Shown here piece by piece: positions 54,149 through 62,851 of a stretch of 64,000 nt of DNA (the first letter of the stretch is position 1; each line of letters begins with the position of its first letter). The stretch covers positions 2,688,501 through 2,752,500 of the forward strand of contig NZ_OZ038525.1 in the NCBI RefSeq assembly GCF_964036645.1, read 5' to 3'. The notes below the pieces were generated by a model, which saw only the letters and a program-made list of their open reading frames with translations, did no database searches and was not told the DNA's origin. This DNA is from Tenacibaculum sp. 190524A02b. Its GTDB lineage: Bacteria > Bacteroidota > Bacteroidia > Flavobacteriales > Flavobacteriaceae. A program made the translations under genes and the position numbers.

Positions 54149-54991
54149 TTAGGCAGTAGTCAATTCAAAAACGGTAATTTCAGGGCGCACATTAAATCTA
54201 ACTTGCCATAAATGCCCTAAAGCTCTATTAATATATAATGTTCGTCCATCTAGTAAATCTATCTCGCCAGCACTGTATTTTTTATTTTTAACCGGTAACA
54301 TAGGTGGTGGTAAAAAAGGAGGCTTACATTGCCCTCCATGTGTATGCCCTGAAAGAATCCAGCTTTTAAAACTCCCCCAAACATTTAAATCACAAACATC
54401 TGGGTTATGGCACAAAGCAATAGTAGCTTTTGAAGCACTATAATCTTGCATTGCTTTTACAGGATTAAAATTCACACCCCAATAATCATCAAAACCAATA
54501 AAATTTAAACCTTCTATTTCTTTCTGAGTATTCCTTAACATAGACACTCCAGAAGACTCTAACATATCAGTAATTGCATTCGCTACATGATGTTCTGCCC
54601 AATTTTTACCATAATCATGATTCCCTAATACACCTAGTGTTCCTAGTTCACCTTTTACCGTATACTTTAAAACTTCTTTTAACTGTTTTAATTGTTCTTC
54701 TGTTTCATAACTCACATAGTCACCTGTATACACTACAAAATCAGGTTTAAGCTCTTGCGCTTTTTTAAAACTATCAATTATGTACTGGTAATCAAATCTA
54801 TTACCAACATGCACATCACTTATTTGCATTAAGGTTTTCCCCTCCAACGCCTGAGGTAAATTTTTAATAGGCATTTTTTTAGTTACAAACTCTAACCAAA
54901 AAGGCTCCACTTGCCAAGTATACCAACCACTTAAAACACCTAAACCTACACCACCATACACTGCCTTTTTTACAAAACTTCTTCTTTTCAT
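54149..54991 (-). CDS. YaeI/YkuE-type metallophosphoesterase
   Basis: 280 residues. A basic/hydrophobic N-terminus (MKRRSFVKKAVYGGVGLGVLSGWY) suggests membrane attachment or export, resembling a Tat-like signal with RR. Metal-binding motifs are ISDVHVGN, YTGDYV, LGNHDYG, CHNPD and SGHTHGGQ. A calcineurin-like phosphoesterase near lipid metabolism in relatives; substrate unknown. It is 9 bp from folP, as one leftward group. Confidence 0.9.
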   Translation of the reverse strand: MKRRSFVKKAVYGGVGLGVLSGWYTWQVEPFWLEFVTKKMPIKNLPQALEGKTLMQISDVHVGNRFDYQYIIDSFKKAQELKPDFVVYTGDYVSYETEEQLKQLKEVLKYTVKGELGTLGVLGNHDYGKNWAEHHVANAITDMLESSGVSMLRNTQKEIEGLNFIGFDDYWGVNFNPVKAMQDYSASKATIALCHNPDVCDLNVWGSFKSWILSGHTHGGQCKPPFLPPPMLPVKNKKYSAGEIDLLDGRTLYINRALGHLWQVRFNVRPEITVFELTTA

Positions 54992-55000
54992 TTTCTTATA

Positions 55001-55825
55001 CTATAAATTTAATTGCTTATAAATTGTAACTGCTTCTACTGCTTCTTTTACATCATGAACTCTTAAAATATGTGTACCATTCATCAAGGCTATAGTATTA
55101 GCTACTGTAGTAGCATTTAACGCTTCTTTAGCTGTAATACCTAACGTTTTATATAACATAGACTTTCTAGAAACACCAGTCAAAATTGGCACCTCTAAAC
55201 TCTCAAACAAAGACAACTTTTGTAATAATTCAAAATTATGAGCAATTGTTTTTCCAAAACCAAAACCTACATCAATAATAACATCATTTACTTTTAATGC
55301 TCTTAATTTAAACAACTGTTCTGCAAAAAATGAAATTATTTCCTTAACAATATTCTCATACTGAGGGCTATTTTGCATGTTTTGAGGTGTACCTTGCATA
55401 TGCATTATAATATAAGGCACCTGTAAAGCCGCTATAGTAGAAAACATAGCATTATCCATTTTTCCTCCAGAAATATCATTTACAATTGCTGCACCTGCTA
55501 ACACTGTTTCCTTAGCTACTTTACTTCTAAAAGTATCTACAGATATAGTAATATCAGGAAATTCTTTCACTAATAAATTAATAACAGGAACAATTCTTTT
55601 CAATTCTTCATCTTCCAATATATGTGCAGCACCAGGTCTTGATGAATAGGCACCAACATCAATAAATGCAGCACCTTCTTGTAACATTTTTTCAGCTTGC
55701 CTAAGAATACTACCTTCATCTGTATACTTCCCTCCATCAAAAAATGAATCTGGAGTTATATTTAAAATCCCCATCACTTTGGGTGAGGATACATCTATTA
55801 AATTCCCTTTACAATTAATTGTCAT
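55001..55825 (-). CDS. folP: Dihydropteroate synthase
   Basis: 274 residues. Diagnostic motifs: MGILNITPDSFFDGG near the start, GAAFIDVGAYSSRPGA, ISVDTFR and VNDISGGKMD, then IIDVGFGFGKT. It joins pABA to dihydropterin pyrophosphate in folate synthesis and is the sulfonamide target. It abuts the LOG-family gene. Confidence 0.96.
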   Translation of the reverse strand: MTINCKGNLIDVSSPKVMGILNITPDSFFDGGKYTDEGSILRQAEKMLQEGAAFIDVGAYSSRPGAAHILEDEELKRIVPVINLLVKEFPDITISVDTFRSKVAKETVLAGAAIVNDISGGKMDNAMFSTIAALQVPYIIMHMQGTPQNMQNSPQYENIVKEIISFFAEQLFKLRALKVNDVIIDVGFGFGKTIAHNFELLQKLSLFESLEVPILTGVSRKSMLYKTLGITAKEALNATTVANTIALMNGTHILRVHDVKEAVEAVTIYKQLNL

Positions 55826-56413
55826 CTAACGTACAACTTTATCTATTATATCTTTTTTCTCTGGCGCTTTATAGTTTTTCATTTGCTCCATCAACCCTTC
55901 TACAGTAGTATCTACTAATAAAAATGCCCTATTTTCAGGTTTTAAAAAACCTTCTTTTACCATAAAATCTAGTTGCTTTAGTGTAGCGTCAAAAAAACCA
56001 TTTATATTCAACACACCAACTGGTTTTTGTTCAATATGTAACTGCTGTAATGTTAATGCTTCAAAAAGCTCATCTAACGTACCAAATCCACCAGGCAAAG
56101 CAATATACCCATCTATTAGTTTGCTCATAGTTACTTTACGTTCACTCATTGTATCGGTAACTATCAACTCTGTAACACCTGCATGTATTACCTCTTCTTT
56201 TCTTAATAAATTTGGAATTACACCTATTACTTTTCCTTTTTGATCTAAAACTGTATTAGCTACTACCCCCATTAAACCAACTTTACCACCACCATAAACC
56301 ATTTGCAAATTATTTTTTGCAAAATAATTTCCTAATTCAATTGCAGCTTGCTCATAAATGGAACTATAGCCTTTACTGGAACCGCAAAAGACTACTATAT
56401 TTTCTAATTTCAT
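55826..56413 (-). CDS. LOG-family (TIGR00730) protein
   Basis: 195 residues. The motif PGGFGTLDELFEALTLQQLH carries the family's PGGxGTxxE, and VVFCGSSKG and MVYGGGKVGLMG are the N-terminal signature. Members are nucleoside-5'-monophosphate phosphoribohydrolases; cytokinin activity is only one case. It directly abuts folP, probably in the same operon. Confidence 0.93.
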   Translation of the reverse strand: MKLENIVVFCGSSKGYSSIYEQAAIELGNYFAKNNLQMVYGGGKVGLMGVVANTVLDQKGKVIGVIPNLLRKEEVIHAGVTELIVTDTMSERKVTMSKLIDGYIALPGGFGTLDELFEALTLQQLHIEQKPVGVLNINGFFDATLKQLDFMVKEGFLKPENRAFLLVDTTVEGLMEQMKNYKAPEKKDIIDKVVR

Positions 56414-56498
56414 AATAGTTAAAATAAATTATTTGGTAAAAATAAAGGAAAACCTAATGGTTTTATTATTTTTACCTTATTATTTCAGAAAACAAAAA

Positions 56499-57044
56499 AT
56501 GCAAAATACTTCAGAACAATACAACTCGATTGTGGCAACATGTCGAGATTTATTTGTTAAAAAAATGTCAGATTACGGAAGCGCATGGAGAATATTACGT
56601 TTGCCTTCATTAACAGATCAAATATTCATTAAAGCCCAACGTATTAGACAATTGCAAGAAAATGAAATAAGAAAAGTTGACGAAGGAGAAAAGCCTGAGT
56701 TTATTGGCATTATCAATTATTCTATAATGGCTCTAATTCAGTTAGAACTTGGTGTTGTTGAACAGCCCGATTTATCAACTGAAGACGCCGCTGTTTTATA
56801 TGACAAACACATTGCCATAACCAAAGAACTAATGGAAAATAAAAACCATGATTATGGTGAAGCTTGGAGAGATATGCGAATTTCTTCTTTAACTGACTTA
56901 ATTCTTCAGAAATTACTCCGAGTAAAACAGATTGAAGATAATAAAGGAAAAACATTAGTTTCAGAAGGTATTGATGCCAATTACCAAGATATGATTAATT
57001 ATGCTATTTTTGCTTTAATTCATCATTCAGAATTAGACAGTTAA
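56499..57044 (+). CDS. DUF1599-family duplicated protein
   Basis: About 181 residues from ATG 56499 (MQNTSEQYNSIVATCRD); the open frame starts earlier but the added lead is unlike the family. Two copies of one domain carry DYGSAWRILRLPSLTDQI and DYGEAWRDMRISSLTDLI with 'INYSIMALIQLE' and 'INYAIFALIHHSE'. It is an all-alpha protein of unknown role with a look of MazG-type NTP pyrophosphohydrolases. Confidence 0.85.
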   Translation: MQNTSEQYNSIVATCRDLFVKKMSDYGSAWRILRLPSLTDQIFIKAQRIRQLQENEIRKVDEGEKPEFIGIINYSIMALIQLELGVVEQPDLSTEDAAVLYDKHIAITKELMENKNHDYGEAWRDMRISSLTDLILQKLLRVKQIEDNKGKTLVSEGIDANYQDMINYAIFALIHHSELDS

Positions 57045-57063
57045 CCTTAAAACCCCTATCAAT

Positions 57064-58068
57064 ATGATATTAAAATTACTGACCCATATTTCAAGAGTAC
57101 TTGTAGGACTTTTATTTATTTATTCTGGATTTGTAAAATTGGTAGACCCTATAGGTTCTCAATACAAATTTGAAGAATATTTTAGTGCAGATGTTTTAAA
57201 TTTAGAATTTCTAATTCCAGTTGCATTACCTTTTGCTATTCTTTTAATTGTTTCTGAACTAGTTTTAGGTGTGATGCTTTTAGTTGGCTACAAACCTAAA
57301 CTTACAGTTTGGAGTTTATTCGGGCTAAATTTAATATTCTTATTCTTAACTTGGTACTCATACACCTACAATAAAGTAACAGATTGTGGTTGTTTTGGAG
57401 ACGCTGTTAAATTAACACCTAAAGAAACATTTTATAAAAATGTTATTTTTATGATATTCATTATCATTTTAATTTTAGGTATTAAATACATAAAGCCTTT
57501 AATTTCTGAAAAAGTATCAACTTTAACTACCTATGCTTCTGCATTTCTTTCCTTAGTAATTGCTTATTATGTATTAACACATTTACCTATTATTGATTTT
57601 AGAGCTTACTCAATTGGAACTAATATTGAGCAAGGAATGCAATACCAGGAAAATAGTGATGAAGTACCTCCTATTCATGATTTTGAAATAAGCACTGCAG
57701 ATGGTGACAAGATGGAAGAAATGCTATCTAAAAATAAAGCCATGCTTATTTTTATGACCACCACTGAAAAAGTTAGTAAAGAAGGATTACAAGAAATTTC
57801 AAAAGTAGCTGCTGAAGCTAAAAAGAAAGGATATGAAATTTATATTTTAACTTCTGATATTATGATGGCAGATGTTATTTATGAAGAAAATTACGATACG
57901 TTAAACGCATTTAAAAAAGAATACAACCTGCCTTATACCTTTGGTAGTTGTGATGAAAAAGCTATTAAAACAGCAGTTAGAGCTAACCCTGGTGTTTTAA
58001 CTGTAGAAAAAGGAAACATTGTTGGTAAGTGGAACTGGACAGATGCTAATGATATTGAATTAAAATAA
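57064..58068 (+). CDS. BT_3928-family membrane protein (DoxX/MauE-like plus redox domain)
   Basis: 334 residues. Four or five membrane helices in the first about 150 residues (LTHISRVLVGLLFIYSGFVKLVDPIGS is the DoxX/MauE-type opening), with Cys pair in VTDCGCFGDAVKLTP. The C-terminal about 130 residues have a thioredoxin-like alpha/beta pattern without a CxxC active site. Function unknown; the pair with DUF1599 is common in Bacteroidota. Confidence 0.88.
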   Translation: MILKLLTHISRVLVGLLFIYSGFVKLVDPIGSQYKFEEYFSADVLNLEFLIPVALPFAILLIVSELVLGVMLLVGYKPKLTVWSLFGLNLIFLFLTWYSYTYNKVTDCGCFGDAVKLTPKETFYKNVIFMIFIIILILGIKYIKPLISEKVSTLTTYASAFLSLVIAYYVLTHLPIIDFRAYSIGTNIEQGMQYQENSDEVPPIHDFEISTADGDKMEEMLSKNKAMLIFMTTTEKVSKEGLQEISKVAAEAKKKGYEIYILTSDIMMADVIYEENYDTLNAFKKEYNLPYTFGSCDEKAIKTAVRANPGVLTVEKGNIVGKWNWTDANDIELK

Positions 58069-58093
58069 GTTACTTATATATAAATTTTTCTAT

Positions 58094-58126
58094 AATCAGA
58101 GGCTTTTAGCCTCTGATTTGTTTTTT
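58094..58126 (+). terminator. Terminator of the BT_3928-family gene
   Basis: AATCAGAGGCT pairs with AGCCTCTGATT (3-nt loop), followed by a T-run. Confidence 0.88.
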
Positions 58127-58140
58127 AATACCCTATAAAA

Positions 58141-58445
58141 CTCACAACAAAGCGAAAGAAACTCTTAACAAGTAAAGAGAAGCCAGTAACAAGACAAAAG
58201 GAACTCGTAACAAGCAAAGAGAAGCCAGTAACAAGACAAAAGGAACTCGTAACAAGCAAAGAGAAACCAGCTACAAGACCAAAGGAACTCGTAACAAGCA
58301 AAGAGAAACCAGCTACAAGACCAAAGGAACTCGTAACAAGCAAAGAGAAACCAGCTACAAGACCTAAGGAACTCATAACAAGCAAAGAGAAACCAGCAAC
58401 AAGACAAAAGGAACTCGTAACAAGCAAAGAGGAAATCTTGTAACA
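58141..58445. repeat. 42-bp tandem repeat (minisatellite)
   Basis: About six full and two partial copies of a 42-bp unit (for example AACTCGTAACAAGCAAAGAG plus a related 21-bp half, ACCAGCTACAAGACCAAAGG). The two halves resemble each other, so the basic period may be 21 bp. Because 42 is a multiple of three, a plus-strand frame is open throughout (ELVTSKEKPATRPK per unit) but has no ATG and is cut by stops at both ends; frames on the minus strand are open as well. Neighbouring copies differ by a few bases. Confidence 0.85.
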
Positions 58446-58561
58446 AAACTACTCAATTGCACAAAACACTAAAAACCAAACAAGCATAAAAATCAAGTCC
58501 TTAACTTTTTTTCACATCAATAAAATTTGTAAATTCACTCCGCAACCAAATTTTATTAACC

Positions 58562-59587
58562 ATGAAATTTTTAAAGTATTTTTTTCTTTTTTTACTAGCT
58601 ATCATCCTTTTAGGATTATTGTATGTAAGCACTTACTCTGGTAATTATAACATTACACGAAGTAAAGTAGTAAAAGCACCTATAGCCCATGCTTTTAACA
58701 CCGTTAATGATTTAAAAACTTGGGAAAAATGGGGTCCTTGGCATGATGAAGACTCAACTATTGTAGTTACTTACGGCGACAAAACTGTTGGTGTTGGAGC
58801 TTCTAATAGCTGGACTAGTAAAGATGGCCCTGGAGCCATGAAAACCATAGCTATTGAACCTAATACGTTTATAGATCAAGAAATGTCTTTTAACAACGGA
58901 GATCCAAGCGGAATTTATTGGAAGTTTAATGAAGTTGAAGAAGGCACCAAAGTAACTTGGGGCATGAAAGCAGATAAATCTCCATTTATATTTAAAATGT
59001 TTGCAGCAATTTCTGGCGGATGGGATAACATGTTAGGTTCAATGCAAGAAAAAGGCTTAGCCAATTTAGATAAAGTAATTACAAGTACAATTCCTGAAGC
59101 TCCAAAATGTAGATTAAGTACTATTTATGCTAAAGAATCTTCTAGTTTAACTTTTATAGGATATCCACATAAAATAAAAATAGATCATGATGAAATGACA
59201 AGGCTTTTTATGGCAGATTTACCTAAAGCTGGTACTTATGCTATTAAAAGCGGGTTAAAAGAAGGAGATTTTATTCCTGGTTCAGTTTACACAAAGTATG
59301 ATGAAGCTTCAAAAGAAACAGAATTCTATATCGGGCTTTTATTAAATAAGAGCGTAAAACCCGCTGAAGGAATGGAAACTATCAAGTTACCAAAAGGAAA
59401 AGCACTAATGATTTCTAAATTTGGAAACTATGGTGTTGGTGATGAAATGGCACATCAAGCCTTAGCTGATTATATTTCTCAAAACAAATTAGAAATGACC
59501 TTTCCTATATGGGAACTATATGTAAATGACCCTACAAAAGTAAAGCCTGAAGATATTCAAACGGATATTTACTACCCTATTAAATAA
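58562..59587 (+). CDS. SRPBCC/polyketide-cyclase-like protein with GyrI-like C-terminus
   Basis: 341 residues. A hydrophobic N-terminal helix (KYFFLFLLAIILLGLLYVSTY), then an SRPBCC (START-like) domain (IAHAFNTVNDLKTWEKWGPW; GGWDNMLGSMQEKGLANLDKVI) over about 35-175, and a GyrI/SOUL-like small-molecule-binding domain at the end (IYAKESSSLTFIGYPHK ... FPIWELYVNDPTKV). It is expected to bind a small hydrophobic ligand and to be membrane-attached. Role unknown. Confidence 0.85.
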   Translation: MKFLKYFFLFLLAIILLGLLYVSTYSGNYNITRSKVVKAPIAHAFNTVNDLKTWEKWGPWHDEDSTIVVTYGDKTVGVGASNSWTSKDGPGAMKTIAIEPNTFIDQEMSFNNGDPSGIYWKFNEVEEGTKVTWGMKADKSPFIFKMFAAISGGWDNMLGSMQEKGLANLDKVITSTIPEAPKCRLSTIYAKESSSLTFIGYPHKIKIDHDEMTRLFMADLPKAGTYAIKSGLKEGDFIPGSVYTKYDEASKETEFYIGLLLNKSVKPAEGMETIKLPKGKALMISKFGNYGVGDEMAHQALADYISQNKLEMTFPIWELYVNDPTKVKPEDIQTDIYYPIK

Positions 59588-59609
59588 TAAGTAGTAGCAA
59601 CACTATATA

Positions 59610-59634
59610 AACCTCACTTTCTCGTGAGGTTTTC
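59610..59634 (+). terminator. Terminator between the SRPBCC and crcB genes
   Basis: AACCTCAC pairs with GTGAGGTT, followed by TTTCTTATTTT. Confidence 0.6.
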
Positions 59635-59649
59635 TTATTTTCGCAAATA

Positions 59650-60024
59650 ATGAAACAACTTCTCTTGATATTTATAGGTGGTGGTACTGGAAGCGTTTTA
59701 CGCTATGCTATAAGTAAACTACTAAACAATTCACATCAGAGTTTTCCTTTTGGAACTTTTGCGGCTAACATTTTAGGTAGTTTTTTTATTGGTATTATTT
59801 TAGGCCTAGCAACTAAAAACACATCACTAACTACAAATCACACCTTATTACTAGCTACTGGGTTCTGTGGTGGATTTACCACTTTTTCTACCTTTGCTTA
59901 CGAAAACCATATTTTTTTAAAAACAGGGGATTATACTTCCTTTCTTTTATACTCTCTTTCAAGTTTATTAGTTGGGTTTCTTGCTGTTTTTGGAGGCATT
60001 TTTTTAATTAAAACATTTTTATAA
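59650..60024 (+). CDS. crcB: Fluoride exporter CrcB/FluC
   Basis: 124 residues, the normal length. GGGTGSVLRYAIS, FPFGTFAANILGSFFIGI, and the Phe-box 'TGFCGGFTTFSTFAYE' are diagnostic; four membrane helices. It exports fluoride as a dual-topology dimer. No fluoride riboswitch is visible in the 60 bp before it. The next gene follows by 4 bp. Confidence 0.95.
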   Translation: MKQLLLIFIGGGTGSVLRYAISKLLNNSHQSFPFGTFAANILGSFFIGIILGLATKNTSLTTNHTLLLATGFCGGFTTFSTFAYENHIFLKTGDYTSFLLYSLSSLLVGFLAVFGGIFLIKTFL

Positions 60025-60028
60025 TTTA

Positions 60029-60733
60029 ATGAGTAATTTTATTAACTACAAAGAAGAAACAAATTATAGCATAATTACAATTAACAATGGAAAAGCAAAT
60101 GCTATTTCTCATGAAGTAATTGACGAATTAAATGCATATTTAGACAAAGCTGAAAGCTACCAAAAACCAGTAATATTAACTGGACAACCAGGCATTTTTT
60201 CAGCTGGTTATGACTTAAAAAGTATGGTAGCCTCACCTGATTCAGCCCTTGAACTAGTTACAAAAGGATCTAAATTATCTTTAAAAATGTTATCTTTTCC
60301 AATGCCTATTATTACTGCTTGTAGTGGGCATGCAATTGCTAAAGGAGCTTTTTTACTACTTTCTACTGATTATAGAATTGGTGCTGAAGGAGATTTTAAA
60401 ATAGGTTTTAACGAAGTAATGATAGGAATGACTATGCACAATGCTGGAATTGAAATTGCCAAGGCTAGATTAGCACCAATTTACCTTGAAAGAAGTATTA
60501 ATAATGCCGAAATTTACAGCCCTAAAAATGCTATCAATGCTGGTTTTCTAGATAAGATTGTTCCTACTGAACACTTATTACCTACCGCTATTAAAATAGC
60601 TGAAATGTTTGGACAACTTAATTTAAAAGCACATGCTGCTACAAAATTAAAACTAAGACAACCTTATTTAAAAGCTATCGCAAATGCGATAGCACAGGAT
60701 AGTCAGGAAGGATTAACACCTCCTTCTAAATAA
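60029..60733 (+). CDS. Enoyl-CoA hydratase/isomerase-family protein
   Basis: 234 residues, a short crotonase. The oxyanion-hole segment is GIFSAGYDLKSM and the second active-site region is SGHAIAKGAFLLLSTDYRIGA. The catalytic Glu residues of classical enoyl-CoA hydratase are not clearly present, so isomerase or another crotonase activity is possible. It closes the rightward group. Confidence 0.88.
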   Translation: MSNFINYKEETNYSIITINNGKANAISHEVIDELNAYLDKAESYQKPVILTGQPGIFSAGYDLKSMVASPDSALELVTKGSKLSLKMLSFPMPIITACSGHAIAKGAFLLLSTDYRIGAEGDFKIGFNEVMIGMTMHNAGIEIAKARLAPIYLERSINNAEIYSPKNAINAGFLDKIVPTEHLLPTAIKIAEMFGQLNLKAHAATKLKLRQPYLKAIANAIAQDSQEGLTPPSK

Positions 60734-60740
60734 AAATTAC

Positions 60741-60779
60741 AAAAAGTAAAAATCCAGCAATGCTGGATTTTTACTTTTT
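60741..60779. terminator. Bidirectional terminator between crotonase and DUF1684 genes
   Basis: A 19-bp stem (AAAAAGTAAAAATCCAGCA and its complement) with no loop bases to spare; it overlaps the DUF1684 stop and serves both convergent genes. Confidence 0.9.
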
Positions 60780-61376
60780 ATATGCTTTTACACCAGCCTC
60801 AATAGCTATATCTACATAATTATTTTGAGGTGTTATTGGGCATGAATATCGATCACTATAAGCACAATATGGGTTGTATGCCTTGTTAAAGTCTATCTCA
60901 ATAGTTCCGTTGGCTTTTTCATCAGTAGTTAATACATCTATAAACCTTCCTCCACCGTAAGAAGTCTTCCCGTTTGTTTTATCTAAAAAAGGTAGAAACA
61001 AATTATTTTTATACTTATCTGAAGGATTTACATCTTTATAAATATCCAACTTAAATTCTTTTTCATCAATTTCAAAAACAATTTCTCCATACTTCTTATA
61101 CACAGCTACTCTACTTGTAGTTGTTGGAAAATTAAAAGTAGGTGCATCTGGTGTTTTTATCAATTTAGCTAGTACTTTAAACTTATCATTTACAGAAAAA
61201 AACTCCAATCCTTTAAACTTTTTTAATCCTTTTTTAGTCAATGGTGAAGTACTCGCATCTTTAAACTTACTATTCAGTTCTCTTTGAAAGTCAGTTTCTC
61301 CAAGTAACTTTCTTTTTCCTTGAGAATTACACGAAGTTATTATCAATAACGTAACAATTAAAAAAAAGGCTCTCAT
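60771..61376 (-). CDS. DUF1684-family lipoprotein
   Basis: 201 residues with lipobox (FFLIVTLLIITSCNSQGKRK, Cys16). The C-terminal half contains FLPFLDKTNGKTSYGGGRFIDV and the family ending YNPYCAYSDRYSCPITPQNN. Function unknown. It overlaps the upstream DUF4252 gene by 1 bp and is in the same transcript. Confidence 0.9.
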   Translation of the reverse strand: MRAFFLIVTLLIITSCNSQGKRKLLGETDFQRELNSKFKDASTSPLTKKGLKKFKGLEFFSVNDKFKVLAKLIKTPDAPTFNFPTTTSRVAVYKKYGEIVFEIDEKEFKLDIYKDVNPSDKYKNNLFLPFLDKTNGKTSYGGGRFIDVLTTDEKANGTIEIDFNKAYNPYCAYSDRYSCPITPQNNYVDIAIEAGVKAYKK

Positions 61377-61918
61377 TAATTAATTTTTATAGGTTCAATA
61401 GTTGGCGAAGATAATGGAGTTTGATAATGTTGTAATAATTTACTTGATAAATCTTCAAATTGATTTGTTTCAGATAAAACTTTTAACTTATTAGGATCAA
61501 AATTTCCTTTTAAATAAAAAGCTGAAGCTTTTGTAACATTAGCATTAAAAATAATAGCTTTTCTAACAATATCCCCATCTTCTACAACAGAAACAATTTT
61601 TGTCTTTTCTAATGAATTCACACGTAATATATCCGAAAACCCATTATCAGTCACTAAATTAATTTCATTAACCAAAGTTTGCCTTTTAAAATCTGATAAA
61701 TCATTAAATGTAATAAACTTAAAGTCTTTAACATTTCCAAAAAAGCCATTTATTTCAGGTGAAATGCTACTTAAAATTGTTCTCATAAAGTTAGGAACTT
61801 GAAAAGCGGTTACTCCAATTTCATTCTTATGAGTATTAAAAAACTGTTGAAATGTTTTTTGACTTGAACAACCATTCAATATTGTTATGCAAAAAAGAAT
61901 CATGAATACACGTTTCAT
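61376..61918 (-). CDS. DUF4252-family lipoprotein
   Basis: 180 residues with lipobox (MILFCITILNGCSSQKTFQQF, Cys16). The rest is soluble and matches the DUF4252 pattern (FKFITFNDLSDFKRQTLVNEINLVTDNGFSDILRV; Cys near the start). It lies first in a two-gene leftward operon. Function unknown. Confidence 0.85.
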   Translation of the reverse strand: MKRVFMILFCITILNGCSSQKTFQQFFNTHKNEIGVTAFQVPNFMRTILSSISPEINGFFGNVKDFKFITFNDLSDFKRQTLVNEINLVTDNGFSDILRVNSLEKTKIVSVVEDGDIVRKAIIFNANVTKASAFYLKGNFDPNKLKVLSETNQFEDLSSKLLQHYQTPLSSPTIEPIKIN

Positions 61919-62185
61919 TATTTTTTATATTTATTGTATTATTCATTTTTTTCTTAATTTACTATTTATTTAGCACCTAATTCACAATTATATGAGATAT
62001 ATTTAGTTTATATACAAAAAAAACACTAGATAAAATTTTAAAAATTCAAAAGATTTATTATATTTGATAGAGAAGTACTTTACTAACAGCGTTTAAAAAC
62101 TAGCTTTTTAGACCTATATAATGAAAATTTATCAGAATATAATATATTTTGATTCTTTTTTAACATAAAAAACCGTAAATAACCC

Positions 62186-62193
62186 TATATTTG
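62186..62193 (+). promoter_or_regulatory. Putative -7 box of the 75-residue protein gene
   Basis: TATATTTG in the 418-bp gene-free spacer 61919-62336. It gives a leader of about 135 nt with an AAGACT/AGTCTT hairpin near 62247-62268. Nothing else is seen in the spacer. Confidence 0.4.
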
Positions 62194-62336
62194 AACCCCA
62201 TTTTTTATAGTATTTAGCTGCTATAAGAAAATAAACCGTGTATGTAAGACTACAAATATTAAGTCTTTTCAATTTATAATCAACACCAAACCGGAATTGT
62301 AAAGATAATTTTAATTAAAAGAAGAAACACTTAAAT

Positions 62337-62564
62337 ATGACAGAATTAATTAGTAAAGCTGAGGAGTTTGAAAACAGAAAGTTCAAATTTGTTACTACTA
62401 GTGATCGAATATTAGCTTCTAGAGAGGCCAAAGCGTTGATATTAGAAATTAATGAAGTATATAAAGAAACTAAAGATAGTAACTTAATGGACATCATGAA
62501 GCGCTTAACAGCAGTTAAGCAACGTATAGACAAAAGATTAAAAGGAAAACCTTTAACTGCTTAA
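62337..62564 (+). CDS. Small conserved helical protein, unrecognised function
   Basis: 75 residues (MTELISKAEEFENRKFKFVT ... RLTAVKQRIDKRLKGKPLTA), mainly charged helix, no membrane part. A long leader and a clear terminator show it is a separate gene. I know such short proteins from Flavobacteria as hypothetical; function unknown. Confidence 0.7.
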   Translation: MTELISKAEEFENRKFKFVTTSDRILASREAKALILEINEVYKETKDSNLMDIMKRLTAVKQRIDKRLKGKPLTA

Positions 62565-62651
62565 AAGCAATATTTAAAGTAGGTGAACGTTATTCTAAAT
62601 GAGAGTATATTTTAATAATAGCTCTTATTAATAATATTTATTCTTGATAAG

Positions 62652-62682
62652 AAATTCTAGGATTATTCCTAGAATTTTTTAG
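62652..62682 (+). terminator. Terminator before tRNA-Pro(GGG)
   Basis: AAATTCTAGGA pairs with TCCTAGAATTT, followed by T-rich sequence; it ends the 75-residue gene. Confidence 0.85.
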
Positions 62683-62698
62683 TTTTGCAAATTAGTAT

Positions 62699-62773
62699 CG
62701 GGATGTAGCTTAGTCCGGTTAAAGTGCTGGTCTGGGGGACCAGAGATCGAAGGTTCGAATCCTTTCATCCCGA
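62699..62773 (+). tRNA. tRNA-Pro(GGG)
   Basis: Acceptor stem CGGGATG/CATCCCG with discriminator A, anticodon stem CTGGT/ACCAG with loop CTGGGGG, anticodon GGG at 62734-62736, and T arm GGTTCGAATCC. This is a second proline isoacceptor in the window. Confidence 0.95.
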
Positions 62774-62851
62774 CTTTTTATTCATAGAACTACTTACTAG
62801 TATCTTATGATAACCCAACATTGATTTTAAGTTAAATAAAGTAGAATAAAT

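Noticed and set aside
58141..58445. CRISPR array
   Set aside because: Repeats are contiguous without unique spacers, and no cas genes are present.
58125..58446. Two long open frames on the minus strand rich in Leu/Phe/Ser/Cys
   Set aside because: They exist because the 42-bp repeat is a multiple of three and has no stops in several frames; they show repeat-derived composition and no normal gene start.
59588..59649. Fluoride riboswitch before crcB
   Set aside because: The spacer is short and holds only a simple AACCTCAC hairpin terminator; the crcB motif pseudoknot is not seen.
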